This document shows positions 43,923 through 54,500 of a stretch of 64,000 nt of DNA, one piece after another. Source of the stretch: Flavobacterium pectinovorum. Its GTDB lineage: Bacteria; Bacteroidota; Bacteroidia; Flavobacteriales; Flavobacteriaceae. How positions within the stretch are numbered: position 1 is the first letter of the stretch; each line of letters opens with the position of its first letter. Position numbers and translations under genes: made by a program. Under the pieces are notes generated by a model. The model did not search any database, was not told where the DNA came from, and worked only from the letters and a program-made list of their open reading frames with translations. Location of the stretch: the NCBI RefSeq assembly GCF_022802975.1, contig NZ_JAFEVZ010000007.1:124001-188000 (forward strand), read 5' to 3'.

Positions 43923-46718
43923 TTAAAAATGATAGTTTTCAAAACAAATGGCTTTGCTGGCGTTTTGCCGGCTGGTAATGCTGCGATTGTTTTCTTCATT
44001 TATAGCCGCGTGAGCTGCAGCAAGCCTCGCTATCGGCACTCGATAAGGAGAACAGCTAACATAGTTTAGACCTTCATTGTGACAGAATTCCACGCTGCCG
44101 GGCTCTCCCCCATGTTCCCCGCAGATTCCTATTTTAAGATTCGCACGACCCGCCTTTCCTTTTTTTATAGCCATAGTAATCAGCTGTCCAACACCCTCCT
44201 GATCTAGAATCTGAAAGGGATCATGTTTTAAAATGCTTTTTTCCAGATACATTGGCAGAAATTTCCCAGAATCATCACGTGAATATCCATAGGTCATTTG
44301 TGTTAGATCGTTAGTTCCAAAAGAGAAAAATTCAGCATGCTCAGCAATTTTATCGGCAATAAGCGCCGCTCTGGGAACTTCGATCATTGTACCTAAAAGA
44401 TATGGAATGCGATCATCATACTGTTCAAAAACTTTCTCCGCAGTTTGATTAATTATTTTTTTCTGCATCTTCATTTCTTCAACCGTACCGGTAAGGGGAA
44501 TCATTATTTCGGGAAGACTTTCAATACCCTCATATTTTATGTGCAATGCGGCTTCCAAAATCGCGGCAGTCTGCATTTCTGAAATCTCTGGATAAGTGGT
44601 TCCCAGCCTGCATCCCCTGTGCCCCATCATAGGATTAAATTCGTAAAGAGATTCAATTTTTTTCTTAATGATCTCATGTGGAATCCCCAGTTCATCTGCC
44701 AGTTCCTTCTGAATTTTTTCATCATGGGGAACAAACTCATGCAGAGGCGGATCAAGAAGTCTTATATTTACCGGTAAGCCGTTCATTAACCGGAATATAT
44801 CTTCGAAATCCTTTCTCTGCATAGGCAGCAGTTTTGCGAGGGCCTTCCTGCGTCCAGCTTCATTATCTGCAAGTATCATTTCGCGCATAGCCATAATTTT
44901 ATCATCATCAAAAAACATATGCTCGGTCCTGCAGAGTCCAATCCCTTTGGCCCCAAATCTTAAGGCTGTCATAACATCCATTGGGGTGTCTGCATTTGAT
45001 CTGATCTGCAGACGGGCATGTTGATCAGCAAGATCCATTAATTTTTCAAAATCTCCGCTGAGCTGCCCTTCCGATGTTTTAAGTTTTCCTTTGTATATTT
45101 TTCCCGTTGATCCATCCAGTGAAATCCAGTCTCCCTGTTTGAATGTTAAGTTTTCAGTCTGAATAGTCTGCTGTTTGTAGTCAATTTTGAGGCTTTCGGC
45201 ACCGGCAATACAGCATTTCCCCATTCCTCTGGCTACAACTGCTGCGTGAGAGGTCATACCGCCTCTTGCAGTTAGTATACCCTGAGCGGCAACCATTCCT
45301 TTAAGGTCTTCGGGCGAGGTTTCCATACGAACCAAAATAACATTTTCGCCCTTTGATGACCAAACCTGGGCATCTTCTGTAAAAAATACAATTCGTCCCG
45401 AAGATGCGCCTGGTGATGCAGGGAGACCTTGTCCAATGCAGCAGGCTTTAATGATTTCATCCTGGTCAAAAATGGGATGCAGGAGCTCATCGAGTCTTTT
45501 TGGATCAACCCTTAAAAGTGCTGTCTTTTCGTCTAATAAATTTTCGTGCAGCAAATCAACAGCCATCTTTACCATGGCCGTCCCAGTTCTTTTGCCATTT
45601 CTGGTTTGGAGTATCCAGAGCTTGCCTTCCTGCACAGTAAACTCGATATCCTGCATATCCTTAAAATGTAATTCCAGCATTTGGGCACATTCAGCCAGTT
45701 CCTGATAAATTTCCGGCATCATTTCTTCCAAAGATGGAAAATCTCTGCATCGGATATCTTCGCCGATGCCCGATAAAGATGCCCATCTTCTTGAACCTTC
45801 AGCTGTAATCTGCCGGGGTGTCCTTGTGCCGGCAACCACATCTTCTCCCTGAGCATTGATCAAAAACTCACCATTAAAGATTTTCTCACCGGTACTGGCA
45901 TCTCTTGTGAAGGCAACACCCGTTGCAGAATTTTGCCCCATATTACCAAAAACCATAGCTTGAACATTAACCGCAGTTCCCCATTCCTGCGGCAAATTGT
46001 TCAGTTCCCTGTAATATACAGCTCTTTCATTCATCCAGCTTTCAAATACCGCAGAAACTGCACCCCAAAGCTGCTCCCACGGATCATTTGGAAAATCTTT
46101 TCCTGTAGACTTTTTGACCAACTGCTTAAAGCTTTTAGATATATTTTTTAAGTCTTCAGCATTGAAATCGTTATCACTCTGATAGCACTTTTGTTTTTTT
46201 TCCTTCTCTAAAATTTCTTCAAATGGATCTGTAAAATCTCCGGCTTCAGCTCTGATGTTCATCACTACCCTGCCGTACATCTGTATAAATCTCCTGTACG
46301 AGTCCCATACGAAACGAGCATTGTTTGTTTTTTTTATCAGCCCTTCAACAATATTTTCATTAATTCCAAGATTTAAAATGGTATCCATCATCCCCGGCAT
46401 AGATGCTCGCGATCCTGAGCGCACCGAAACAAGACATGGATTCTCGGCATCTGAAAACCTGGTTCCTGTGCGTTCTTCAATAAATTTAATTGAAGCCGTT
46501 ACTTCATTCTTAATAATACTTATGAGTTTGTCTTGTCCCTCTTCAAGATAGATTTTGCACATTTCGGTTGTAATGGTGAATCCTGGAGGTACGGGAATTC
46601 TAAGCAAATTCATTTCGGCAAGATTGGCCCCCTTACCACCTAGAAGATTTTTCATTTCGGCATTTCCCTCTGCCTTTTTATCACCGAAAATAAAAACTGT
46701 TTTAGTTAAATTACCCAT
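43923..46718 (-). CDS. ppdK: Pyruvate, phosphate dikinase
   Basis: A 931-residue, three-domain enzyme. The N-terminal ATP-grasp part starts KTVFIFGDKKAEGNAEMKNLLGGKGANLAEM, the central swivelling domain has the phospho-histidine motif GGMTSHAAVVARGMGKCCIAG (around residue 470), and the C-terminal TIM-barrel has GLCRTEHMFF and the active-site Cys motif KIGICGEHGGEP. It interconverts pyruvate, ATP and phosphate with PEP, AMP and PPi, and in gut and soil Bacteroidota can serve gluconeogenesis. A role in making PEP while growing on amino acids fits its neighbours. Its leader is about 170 nt and contains a terminator-like hairpin. Confidence 0.97.
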   Translation of the reverse strand: MGNLTKTVFIFGDKKAEGNAEMKNLLGGKGANLAEMNLLRIPVPPGFTITTEMCKIYLEEGQDKLISIIKNEVTASIKFIEERTGTRFSDAENPCLVSVRSGSRASMPGMMDTILNLGINENIVEGLIKKTNNARFVWDSYRRFIQMYGRVVMNIRAEAGDFTDPFEEILEKEKKQKCYQSDNDFNAEDLKNISKSFKQLVKKSTGKDFPNDPWEQLWGAVSAVFESWMNERAVYYRELNNLPQEWGTAVNVQAMVFGNMGQNSATGVAFTRDASTGEKIFNGEFLINAQGEDVVAGTRTPRQITAEGSRRWASLSGIGEDIRCRDFPSLEEMMPEIYQELAECAQMLELHFKDMQDIEFTVQEGKLWILQTRNGKRTGTAMVKMAVDLLHENLLDEKTALLRVDPKRLDELLHPIFDQDEIIKACCIGQGLPASPGASSGRIVFFTEDAQVWSSKGENVILVRMETSPEDLKGMVAAQGILTARGGMTSHAAVVARGMGKCCIAGAESLKIDYKQQTIQTENLTFKQGDWISLDGSTGKIYKGKLKTSEGQLSGDFEKLMDLADQHARLQIRSNADTPMDVMTALRFGAKGIGLCRTEHMFFDDDKIMAMREMILADNEAGRRKALAKLLPMQRKDFEDIFRLMNGLPVNIRLLDPPLHEFVPHDEKIQKELADELGIPHEIIKKKIESLYEFNPMMGHRGCRLGTTYPEISEMQTAAILEAALHIKYEGIESLPEIMIPLTGTVEEMKMQKKIINQTAEKVFEQYDDRIPYLLGTMIEVPRAALIADKIAEHAEFFSFGTNDLTQMTYGYSRDDSGKFLPMYLEKSILKHDPFQILDQEGVGQLITMAIKKGKAGRANLKIGICGEHGGEPGSVEFCHNEGLNYVSCSPYRVPIARLAAAHAAINEENNRSITSRQNASKAICFENYHF

Positions 46719-46799
46719 GTTTTTTTTCTTTTTTTTGATTTTAAATAATTTTACGAAATCGATATAGTGATTTAGGTAAAAAAAAATACATGAAAAAAA

Positions 46800-46858
46800 T
46801 TGGCGGCTAAGACTCAGCAGCCAGCAAATCCAAAAATCAGCGGCATGATAAACTGCAT
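46800..46858 (-). promoter_or_regulatory. ppdK leader: 14-codon frame running into a terminator-like hairpin
   Basis: On the minus strand an ATG at 46856-46858 encodes MQFIMPLIFGFAGC and stops at 46814, within a stem formed by 46819-46827 and 46800-46808 (one mismatch, one G-U). The stem is followed by seven T. This is the order expected for transcription attenuation. Confidence 0.45.
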
Positions 46859-46891
46859 CTGGCTTTATTCAAGTATAAATTAATGACACGG

Positions 46892-46936
46892 CAAAGTTAT
46901 AATATGCGGATCGGGCATTCTGTACCTTTTGTCACA
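46892..46936 (-). promoter_or_regulatory. Crp-boxed promoter of ppdK
   Basis: Minus-strand reading: TGTGACAAAAGGTACA (46921-46936), 21 nt, then a perfect -7 element TAACTTTG (46892-46899). Confidence 0.75.
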
Positions 46937-47007
46937 TTCGATAAAGGAAATCAAAAAATGATCAATAACACACTTGATTTATATCAATTAAATGGCTCTT
47001 TTTTGAT

Positions 47008-47053
47008 AAACTGCTTCCTAAAAAATAGATTAAAATTCTTAGGAAAGCAGTTT
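47008..47053. terminator. Strong hairpin between the hydroxylase gene and ppdK
   Basis: A 14-bp stem with a 1-nt bulge (47008-47021 with 47039-47053). The T7 run follows on the plus strand, so termination of the minus-strand hydroxylase transcript is not certain and an antisense or plus-strand RNA could be its target. The remainder of 47054-47352 shows only a doubtful 36-codon plus-strand frame at about 47112. Confidence 0.45.
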
Positions 47054-47352
47054 TTTTATGATGCTTTTCAGTAGCGCACATTTATTTCAATACCAATACT
47101 GGCAGTTAAATAAAATGGTAGAAATTATTCGAACAAAAATGGTAAATTTATTGATCCTCCTTGAAGGGCAGCCTTTGACTGCAGAACATTCACATATACT
47201 GATTCAGACAAAATCAGCAGAATAATTATTTGCAGATTATACATTTACAGTAACGGTTATAACAGTTACAAAATAATTCAAATGATATTGAATTCAAATT
47301 TTTCATAATTAAACATTCTGAAAATGAAGTCTAAACATAGAATCAAAAAATG

Positions 47353-49134
47353 CTAATACACCCAATATGGACTGCCTTTGAAAATCAAATCTAATCCGTC
47401 GGTAATCAAGTGCGCTATCTCTGGGCGCTTACTTTTTAAATGGTAGAGATGGAATAAAATTTGATCTAAAAGCTGCTTACTTTCCAAATCTATCAATAGT
47501 TCGATAATTTCTACAGCAAGCAGCCAGTCATTCGGATGCTTGTCTTTGAGTACATTAAATATTGCTTCAAGATCGGTTAAACAGCCCGAAACGTCAACTG
47601 CTTTACTGCTTCGAACGCTTTTAACTTTTGCATATAAATCTTCCAACTCATTTCCTTCCTCGGTCTTTTGGGTCTTTATGGTTTTAGTGGCAGGAACTGT
47701 GCATATCAAATCAAAACTGCTGTTATCAGCCGGTCCGGAAAACGCTGAAACAATTTTTTTACCTACCGCCATATCATAAATCCCCCAATCGGGCTGAAAC
47801 AAAACATTTTTTTCATGCGTAACTGTGCAATTTCTAAAACTGATGAGAATAATTTTTCCGTGAACGTTCCTTGTTCCCGTTATTATTTCACCCTGGACAA
47901 TGATATTGCCTTCAAATTCCAGTTTTACAATTTCATTCTCCACTATATTATACGCTTTAAGATCCTTTGGGCTCATATCCTCAATTGCCAAATTAATACC
48001 TTTTAATTTACCTATTGGACTGCCAAAACCATCAGAATGAATTAATTTTCCATGCCCTACCAACTCTTTTTCACGATAAGACAGCGCCGTTTCACCAGTG
48101 GTATTAAAATAAACTGGTTTGCCGCCCTTTGACAGAACGCTGGTAAAAGTGCCTGAAATCTGCAGTCCTGTAGTTAACTCAATTGTACCTACAGCACTGG
48201 AGCTTATAAGCTTATTAATTCCTGAAAGCCCGCCAGTTCTCAAAGCCATTTTGTCGGCAAATTCTTCTAATACATAACTTAAGTGGGAGAAGTCAGGAGT
48301 AACATAGAGCTGCGGCTGTAATGTTGTGATATCAAAACTTTGATAAGCAGCAGAAATATCGTAGGGAATTTTCTTTACATGCTCACTCATGCACAATGCG
48401 CTTTCCCCAATTGATGAAAGAAGTCCAGCTCCATAAATCTTAGGATTTTCAACAGAACCTATCAGGCCATACTCAACTGTCCACCAATGCAGGTTTCGGA
48501 TTTGTGCCATTTCAGATAATTCACCCATATTATTTTGAAGCTCCGCTACTGCCCTCTCTGCATCATCAATCTTTTCCTGAGAGGTTCCTTCAGCTTCTTT
48601 CAAAATGGAAAGCAGGCGGATAGCCTCATACATCTGATAATCCTTATGTGATGAGATAGCTTTACACCCAATTTCCCCAAATCGTCTCAAATATTCAGCA
48701 TACTCAGGGTTGGCAATTATTGGAGCATGACCAGCACCCTCATGAATTATGTCAGGCGCCGGCGTATATTCAATATGCTCCAACTGCCTGATGTCAGATG
48801 CAATAACCAATACCTTATACGCTTGAAATTCCATAAATGCATTGGGAGGAATAAAGCCGTCAACCGCTACTGCTGCCCAGCCTATCTCGGCAAGAATTCG
48901 GTTCATTCCATACATGCTGGGAATGGAATCTGTCTCGATGCCCGTTTTTTGCAAACCATCCAGATAAGAATAGTGAGCAACTTTTGACAGATAATCTACA
49001 TTCTTCCGCATAACATAACGCCACACAGCCTGGTTAACTGCTGTGTAATCGCTGTAATTCTGTGGTTTTATAAATTGTCTTAAATGTTTTGGAAGTTTTT
49101 CAATTAATGGATTCTCCTCTATCAATGAATTCAT
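47353..49134 (-). CDS. Aromatic amino-acid hydroxylase (phenylalanine 4-monooxygenase type)
   Basis: A 593-residue protein whose first ~330 residues form the iron/tetrahydropterin hydroxylase domain. His131 and His136 in DIIHEGAGHAPI are the two iron-binding histidines; the third ligand, a Glu, should lie within residues 154-180. Bacterial enzymes are usually about 300 residues, and the extra ~260 residues (from roughly TGLQISGTF on) are a C-terminal extension seen in some Bacteroidota members. It converts phenylalanine to tyrosine, opening aromatic catabolism. It has a short leader (about 90 nt) behind a Crp-boxed promoter. Confidence 0.9.
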   Translation of the reverse strand: MNSLIEENPLIEKLPKHLRQFIKPQNYSDYTAVNQAVWRYVMRKNVDYLSKVAHYSYLDGLQKTGIETDSIPSMYGMNRILAEIGWAAVAVDGFIPPNAFMEFQAYKVLVIASDIRQLEHIEYTPAPDIIHEGAGHAPIIANPEYAEYLRRFGEIGCKAISSHKDYQMYEAIRLLSILKEAEGTSQEKIDDAERAVAELQNNMGELSEMAQIRNLHWWTVEYGLIGSVENPKIYGAGLLSSIGESALCMSEHVKKIPYDISAAYQSFDITTLQPQLYVTPDFSHLSYVLEEFADKMALRTGGLSGINKLISSSAVGTIELTTGLQISGTFTSVLSKGGKPVYFNTTGETALSYREKELVGHGKLIHSDGFGSPIGKLKGINLAIEDMSPKDLKAYNIVENEIVKLEFEGNIIVQGEIITGTRNVHGKIILISFRNCTVTHEKNVLFQPDWGIYDMAVGKKIVSAFSGPADNSSFDLICTVPATKTIKTQKTEEGNELEDLYAKVKSVRSSKAVDVSGCLTDLEAIFNVLKDKHPNDWLLAVEIIELLIDLESKQLLDQILFHLYHLKSKRPEIAHLITDGLDLIFKGSPYWVY

Positions 49135-49229
49135 ATAATGTGCTTTATTAAATTATGAGATTTTATTAAAAAATCAACTGCCCTGAATTAACTATATCCA
49201 GCATTTTTCTGCTGAGCGGAAAACGGGCT

Positions 49230-49274
49230 TAAAAATAATATAATCCAATATTACTCAGTGTGTCTTTAGTCACA
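49230..49274 (-). promoter_or_regulatory. Crp-boxed promoter of the aromatic hydroxylase gene
   Basis: Minus-strand reading: TGTGACTAAAGACACA (49259-49274), 21 nt, then -7-like TATTTTTA (49230-49237). The region 49275-49532 between this promoter and the divergent sigma gene is AT-rich and shows no other gene. Confidence 0.7.
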
Positions 49275-49532
49275 GTTGCATCTTATTAATTCTTTCTCAA
49301 ATATTTATGCTAAATATTTTATTTGGTAAGTTTCAGATTTCTGGATTTTTTTATCTTATCAACTTAAGCGTTAAAAGAAAATATCTTTTTTAATTAACTC
49401 ATAACAGTTACACTTTCATTGATCATTTTAAAAGAAAATTCTTAATGAAAAATATATTCTATTTGCAATAAACCTAAAAAGTCATTTTATTATTAACTTT
49501 TGGTTAAATTGCACCAATATTTGTCAATCAAA

Positions 49533-50102
49533 ATGATTATTACTGACGCCGAAATACTTCAACGCCTGAAAAAAGGGGATAAAAAGGCATTAACAATACT
49601 TTATGATAGTTATTGGAAACCTTTGTTTGCCTCCTCATATCTTTTAATTAAAGACAGAGAATTGTGCGAGGAAATTATACAGGATATATTTATTGAAATT
49701 TGGAACAGGCGTTCGGATCTTCAAATTAAAGTTTCTTTCAAAAGTTATTTATATGCCAGTGTACGCTACAAAGTTTTTGCAGAATTTAGAAAAAACAAGC
49801 CTGAAAGGGTTGAGTTATACGACGATATCAATGCAAGGTTTCAGTATGCTACACCAGAAACCCGAATGATTCACGAAGAGCTGGAACAGCATGTAAGACT
49901 TGTTGTGGAAAACCTGCCTGAAAAATGCCAATTAGTATTTAAACTAAGTAGAAATGAGCAGCTGAGCCACAAACAAATTGCAGAGCAGTTAGGCATATCT
50001 ACCAAAACGGTGGAAAATCACATTACCAATGCGTTAAAGATATTGCGAGATTCATTAGGAAATGCACTTGCAATAGAAATTATACTTCATTTTCTGCGCT
50101 AA
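49533..50102 (+). CDS. ECF RNA polymerase sigma factor (SusCD-associated type)
   Basis: A 189-residue sigma-70 ECF protein from the ATG at 49533 (MIITDAEILQRLKKGDKKALTILYDSYW); a start 33 bp earlier is also possible. Region 2 (ELCEEIIQDIFIEIWNRR) and region 4 (LPEKCQLVFKLSRNEQLSHKQIAEQLGISTKTVENHI) are both intact. Such sigma factors are held by a FecR-type anti-sigma factor until the cognate outer-membrane transporter signals substrate binding. FecR and an STN-containing SusC follow directly, giving the full trans-envelope circuit. Confidence 0.93.
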   Translation: MIITDAEILQRLKKGDKKALTILYDSYWKPLFASSYLLIKDRELCEEIIQDIFIEIWNRRSDLQIKVSFKSYLYASVRYKVFAEFRKNKPERVELYDDINARFQYATPETRMIHEELEQHVRLVVENLPEKCQLVFKLSRNEQLSHKQIAEQLGISTKTVENHITNALKILRDSLGNALAIEIILHFLR

Positions 50103-50270
50103 TCGTTACATTATACGTAAATAAAAAATTAGCAATAAATTCGGTAATTATCCATAAATAATTTACTACAATAAACCCTTTTAATATAAAATTATCCTCA
50201 AATTAAAAAAAAGTTTACTTTTCTTTAGGGGATACACCTTTTTATACACACTCTACTAATATACACTATA

Positions 50271-51452
50271 ATGAAAAAACAAAAATCAATGGATACTAAC
50301 TATAACAAACAGGATTTTCAAGAATTGATTGAAAAGTATCTGGATGGTAAAATATCTTTAGAAGAAGTCAAACTGCTTGTCAACTATTACCATAGTTTTA
50401 AGCTTGAAAATGACTGGGTGGATGAACTGGGCGCAGAGGAGCCGATTAAACACAGAATGCTAATAAATATTTTGGAGGCAATTCAGGATGAAGAACCTCA
50501 AGAATCAAAAATTATCAGCCTGCTTAAAAGCAATATTTTTAAATATGGTGCTGCTGCAGCTATTTTACTTTTTGTTTTTTTTAATGCAGTTTACAATTCA
50601 AATAGTTTACAAGTACAGAAACCAGCTCAAACAATTGTTGAAAATAATACAATTCAAATTGGTTCAAACAAGGCTACTTTAACCACAGAGGACGGAACAG
50701 AGATCATTCTTGAAAAAGGAAAATCATATTCATCAAAGAATCTGTCAAGCAATGGCGAAAAGTTGGTTTATAATAAAACAGATGAGTCTGCAAAAACAGT
50801 ATTGTATAATTACCTGACCATTCCCAGAGGCGGTGAGTTTTTTGTGAAACTAGCCGATGGCACCCAAGTCTGGTTAAATTCAGAATCTAAACTTAAGTTT
50901 CCGGTTTCATTTATTGAGGGCGAAACCAGAAAAGTAGAGCTGGTGTATGGCGAAGCCTATTTTGAAGTCACCCCGAGCACAGCACATCGTGGCGCAAAAT
51001 TTCAGGTGTTAACCGGGATTCAGGAAATAGAAGTAATAGGAACTCAGTTTAATGTACAAGCTTATAAAGATGATAAGGTTATCAAGACTTCCCTTGTAGA
51101 AGGCAAAGTTAATGTGAAAAATAATTCCATTGAAAAAAATCTAAAACCAGGCCAGGCATCTTATTTATCTCTTGATTCTGGAAAAATAACAGTCAGCGAT
51201 GTTGATATTGAAAATACCATTGCGTGGAAAAAAGGGTATTTTATGTTTAATAATGAGTCATTGGAAAGTATGACAAACATACTCTCTCGCTGGTATAATG
51301 TCGTTTTTATTTTTGAGAATGAAAAAAAGAAACATATCCGTTTTACAGGAGTGCTAAAGAGATCGGATAATATTCAAAAATTATTAAATAAGCTGGAAAA
51401 AACGAACGAAGCTTTTTTTCAAATACAGAACAATCAAATAACAATTAAATAA
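50271..51452 (+). CDS. FecR-family anti-sigma factor
   Basis: A 393-residue inner-membrane protein. The cytoplasmic N-terminal part binds the sigma factor (YLDGKISLEEVKLLVNYY), a single membrane helix lies at about 95-112 (YGAAAAILLFVFFNAVY), and the periplasmic FecR domain has RGGEFFVKLADGTQVWLNSESKLKFP and VEGKVNV. The C-terminal DUF4974-type domain starts near IAWKKGYFMFNNESLESM and would contact the STN domain of the transporter. Met1 and Met7 are both possible starts. The stop lies inside an 11-bp tandem repeat. Confidence 0.93.
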   Translation: MKKQKSMDTNYNKQDFQELIEKYLDGKISLEEVKLLVNYYHSFKLENDWVDELGAEEPIKHRMLINILEAIQDEEPQESKIISLLKSNIFKYGAAAAILLFVFFNAVYNSNSLQVQKPAQTIVENNTIQIGSNKATLTTEDGTEIILEKGKSYSSKNLSSNGEKLVYNKTDESAKTVLYNYLTIPRGGEFFVKLADGTQVWLNSESKLKFPVSFIEGETRKVELVYGEAYFEVTPSTAHRGAKFQVLTGIQEIEVIGTQFNVQAYKDDKVIKTSLVEGKVNVKNNSIEKNLKPGQASYLSLDSGKITVSDVDIENTIAWKKGYFMFNNESLESMTNILSRWYNVVFIFENEKKKHIRFTGVLKRSDNIQKLLNKLEKTNEAFFQIQNNQITIK

Positions 51453-51472
51453 CAATTAAATAACAATTAAAC
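51429..51472 (+). repeat. Four tandem 11-bp repeats across the fecR stop
   Basis: Units AACAATCAAAT, AACAATTAAAT, AACAATTAAAT and AACAATTAAAC follow each other without gaps. The fecR stop lies at 51450-51452. The unit is not a multiple of three, so slippage would alter the FecR C-terminus. Confidence 0.8.
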
Positions 51473-51499
51473 AAAGAGCAAATGAGGATAAAATAAAAA

Positions 51500-51544
51500 G
51501 GGGAGTTAGCTAAAAACCGTCCAAAGCCAAAGCTAAATCTCCCC
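51500..51544 (+). promoter_or_regulatory. Leader hairpin upstream of susC
   Basis: GGGGAGTTAGCT (51500-51511) pairs with AGCTAAATCTCCCC (51531-51544) with a 2-nt bulge, in the 144-bp gap between fecR and susC. It has no T-run after it, so it is more likely a structured 5' leader or processing site than a terminator. Confidence 0.5.
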
Positions 51545-51596
51545 CCTGAAGTAGAATTAATTAAAACGAATAATTAACTAAACCATCTGTAAAACT

Positions 51597-54500
51597 ATGA
51601 AATTTTTACAAAAAAAACTATTTGCATTTATTAGCAAGAACTTATTAAATGGACTTATGAAAATACTCATTTTAGTATCGTGTCTTACCTTATTTAGTTT
51701 TTCGCCCAATAGCGGCTTTACACAAAACATTAAAGTTGAAAAAACTAAGACAATCACAGTACAAGAACTCTTTAAATTAATTAAAGGAGAAACAGGTTAT
51801 GAGTTTATTTTTAGAAATGATTTAATACAAAATGCCCCTACTGTTTATGTGACAAAAGGAACTTTCAAAATGAGCTATTTATTAGAAACTGCTTTAGCGC
51901 CAATTGACTGTACGTATGAGTTATCCGAGGGTACAATCATAGTGAAGAAAGAAGTAAAACAAAAAAAACTAGACGCTCCGATCAAAATCACAGGAAAAGT
52001 TACGGATAGAAACGGAATTCCATTATCTGGTGTAACCATCATGATAAAAGGCAGTTCGGTAGGTACTTTTTCAGATCAAAATGGTAATTATTCTATTTCT
52101 GTTCCAACTTTAAATGATACTTTGGAATTTTATTATTTAGGTTTTAAAACGTTTAGTATAGTTGTGGGAAGGCAAAGTACTATTGATGTACAATTGTTTG
52201 AAGATGCTTTAGAACTTGATGAAACAGTAATAATTGGTTATGGATCTTCAAGAAAAAGAGATCTTACAGGATCGATAAGCTCTATCAAAGCAGAAAATAT
52301 TAGTAGTCAGCCGGCAGCTAATCCATTGCAGGCAATGGCTGGCAGAATGGCTGGTGTAAACGTAGAACAGGCTAATGGATTACCTGGCAGTTCTGTTAAT
52401 ATCCAGATTAGAGGCCGCAATTCATTGCAATCCGGATCTCAGCCTCTGTACATAATTGATGGGGTCCCTTTCAACAATGATGCAATTAATAAATTTAGTC
52501 TGATAGCTGCTAATGGAAATATTAGCCCTTTTAGCAATATTAATCCTGCTGATATAGATCGAATTGATGTATTGAAGGATGCTGATGCAACTGCAATTTA
52601 TGGTGCTCGTGGGGCAAATGGTGTAGTACTTATTACAACGAAACGTGGCCAGACAGGAAAAGCAAAATTAGATATCAATGTATATTCAGGCTTTGGTAAA
52701 GTTAGTCGGTTTGTTCCAATGCTAAACACAGCGCAATATCTGGAACTTAGAAATGAAGCATTTGCAAATGACGGAGTGACTCCGGATGAGTATAATGCTC
52801 CGGATTTACTGCTTTATGATCAAAAAGCCTATACTGATTTTCAGAAATTAATGATGGGAGGGTCGGCACCAGTAAACAATATACAAGGAACTCTTTCAGG
52901 TGGAAATGACAATGTAAAATATTTGGCTAGTGTTGGTTATAGAAATGAAGGAACTGTTTTTCCGGAAGATTTTGCTTCTAAGCGTATTTCTACCAGAATG
53001 AATCTTGATTATACCTCTACTGATAAAAAGTTTTTGGCCACATTTTCAGCAGCATTCTCAAAGGACATTACAAATCTACCTACTATAGACGTAAGTAATT
53101 CTTACAGTTTACCGCCAAATTATCCACTTTATAATGAAGACGGTTCGTTTTTTTGGGATTACGCTCAAATGAATCCATTAGCGCAGTTAAAACAAAAGTA
53201 CGAAGGAGTTACTAATACTCTGATTGGAAATGCGGTGCTTACTTATAATCCCATTAATGACCTCTCGTTTAAAGCACGAATTGGCTATAACGAAACCAAT
53301 TTAGATCAAAAAGCAGCCTTTCCATTAAACTCTTTACCTCCTTATTACCTGGCAAGTTATGCACAATTTGGTGGTAGTAAAACTACTAATTATGTGTTAG
53401 AGCCAACTATCGACTATTCATTTAATAAAAATGACTGGTCTTTAAAAGCACTAGCAGGTGCTTCATGGCAGACAAATGATTCAAATGGACATTTTATACA
53501 AGCAGATAATTATAGCAGTGATGCATTACTGTTTTCTATGATGGCAGCAGGATTACTTACACCAATATATGAAGATGTTTCAAGTTATAATTTTACGTCT
53601 TTGTTTGGAAGACTAACCTATGATTATGGTCAAAAATATTTTCTTAACCTAAATTATCGCAGGGATGGTTCGTCTAAGTTTGGTGCAAATAATCGCTTCG
53701 GAAACTTCGGTTCTATAGGAGGAGCCTGGGTTTTTAGTCAAGAATCATTTTTAGCAGACAACGCTTCTTTCTTAAGTTTTGGAAAATTAAGAATTAGCTA
53801 CGGGGTAACAGGAAATGACCAAATACAAAATTATCTTTATTTGCCGCTTTACAAACCGGGAAACAATTACGATGGCAGTGCTTCTTTGACTGTGACAAAT
53901 TTTGAAAACCCAAATATACAATGGGAGACAACCAGAAAATTCGAACTTGGATTAGATTTCGGTTTTTTTAAGGATAAGTTAAATGCTACTTTTAATTATT
54001 ATAATAACAGGTCTGATAATCAAATTGTATACACTCAGTTACCTACACAATCTGGATTTATGAGGTACCAGAATAATATAGATGCCTTAATCGAAAATAC
54101 AGGTTTTGAGTGTGAACTATCATCAAAAAACATTACTACGGATAATTTTAGCTGGACTAGTAATTTCAATATTACCCTTCCTAAAAGTAAGCTTATATCC
54201 TATCCGGGATTACCTGAAAACAGCACACAATACAAAATTGGCAGACCAGTACCTTATATAGTGCTGTATGACTATGCAGGTATTGATCCGGAAACTGGCG
54301 CAGCAATTTATAATGGTGATGATCCGTATTCTCCTAATTTTAAAGAAGTAAATATTGGAACTCCTTTTTATGGAGGTATTAGTAATTCCTTCACTTACAA
54401 AAATTGGTCAATGGATTTTCTATTCAGGTTTTCACATTCACGAGGAGCTACAACTAAGTTGAGTCAGTATAAAGGTGATTCAGCATTAGGAAATATGATC

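Noticed and set aside
46883..47074. A 63-codon plus-strand open frame upstream of ppdK
   Set aside because: It overlaps the -7 element and Crp-like box of ppdK on the other strand and has no recognisable features.
47112..47222. A 36-codon plus-strand frame starting near 47112
   Set aside because: It is too short, has no ribosome-binding site, promoter or known motif, and is not part of an operon.
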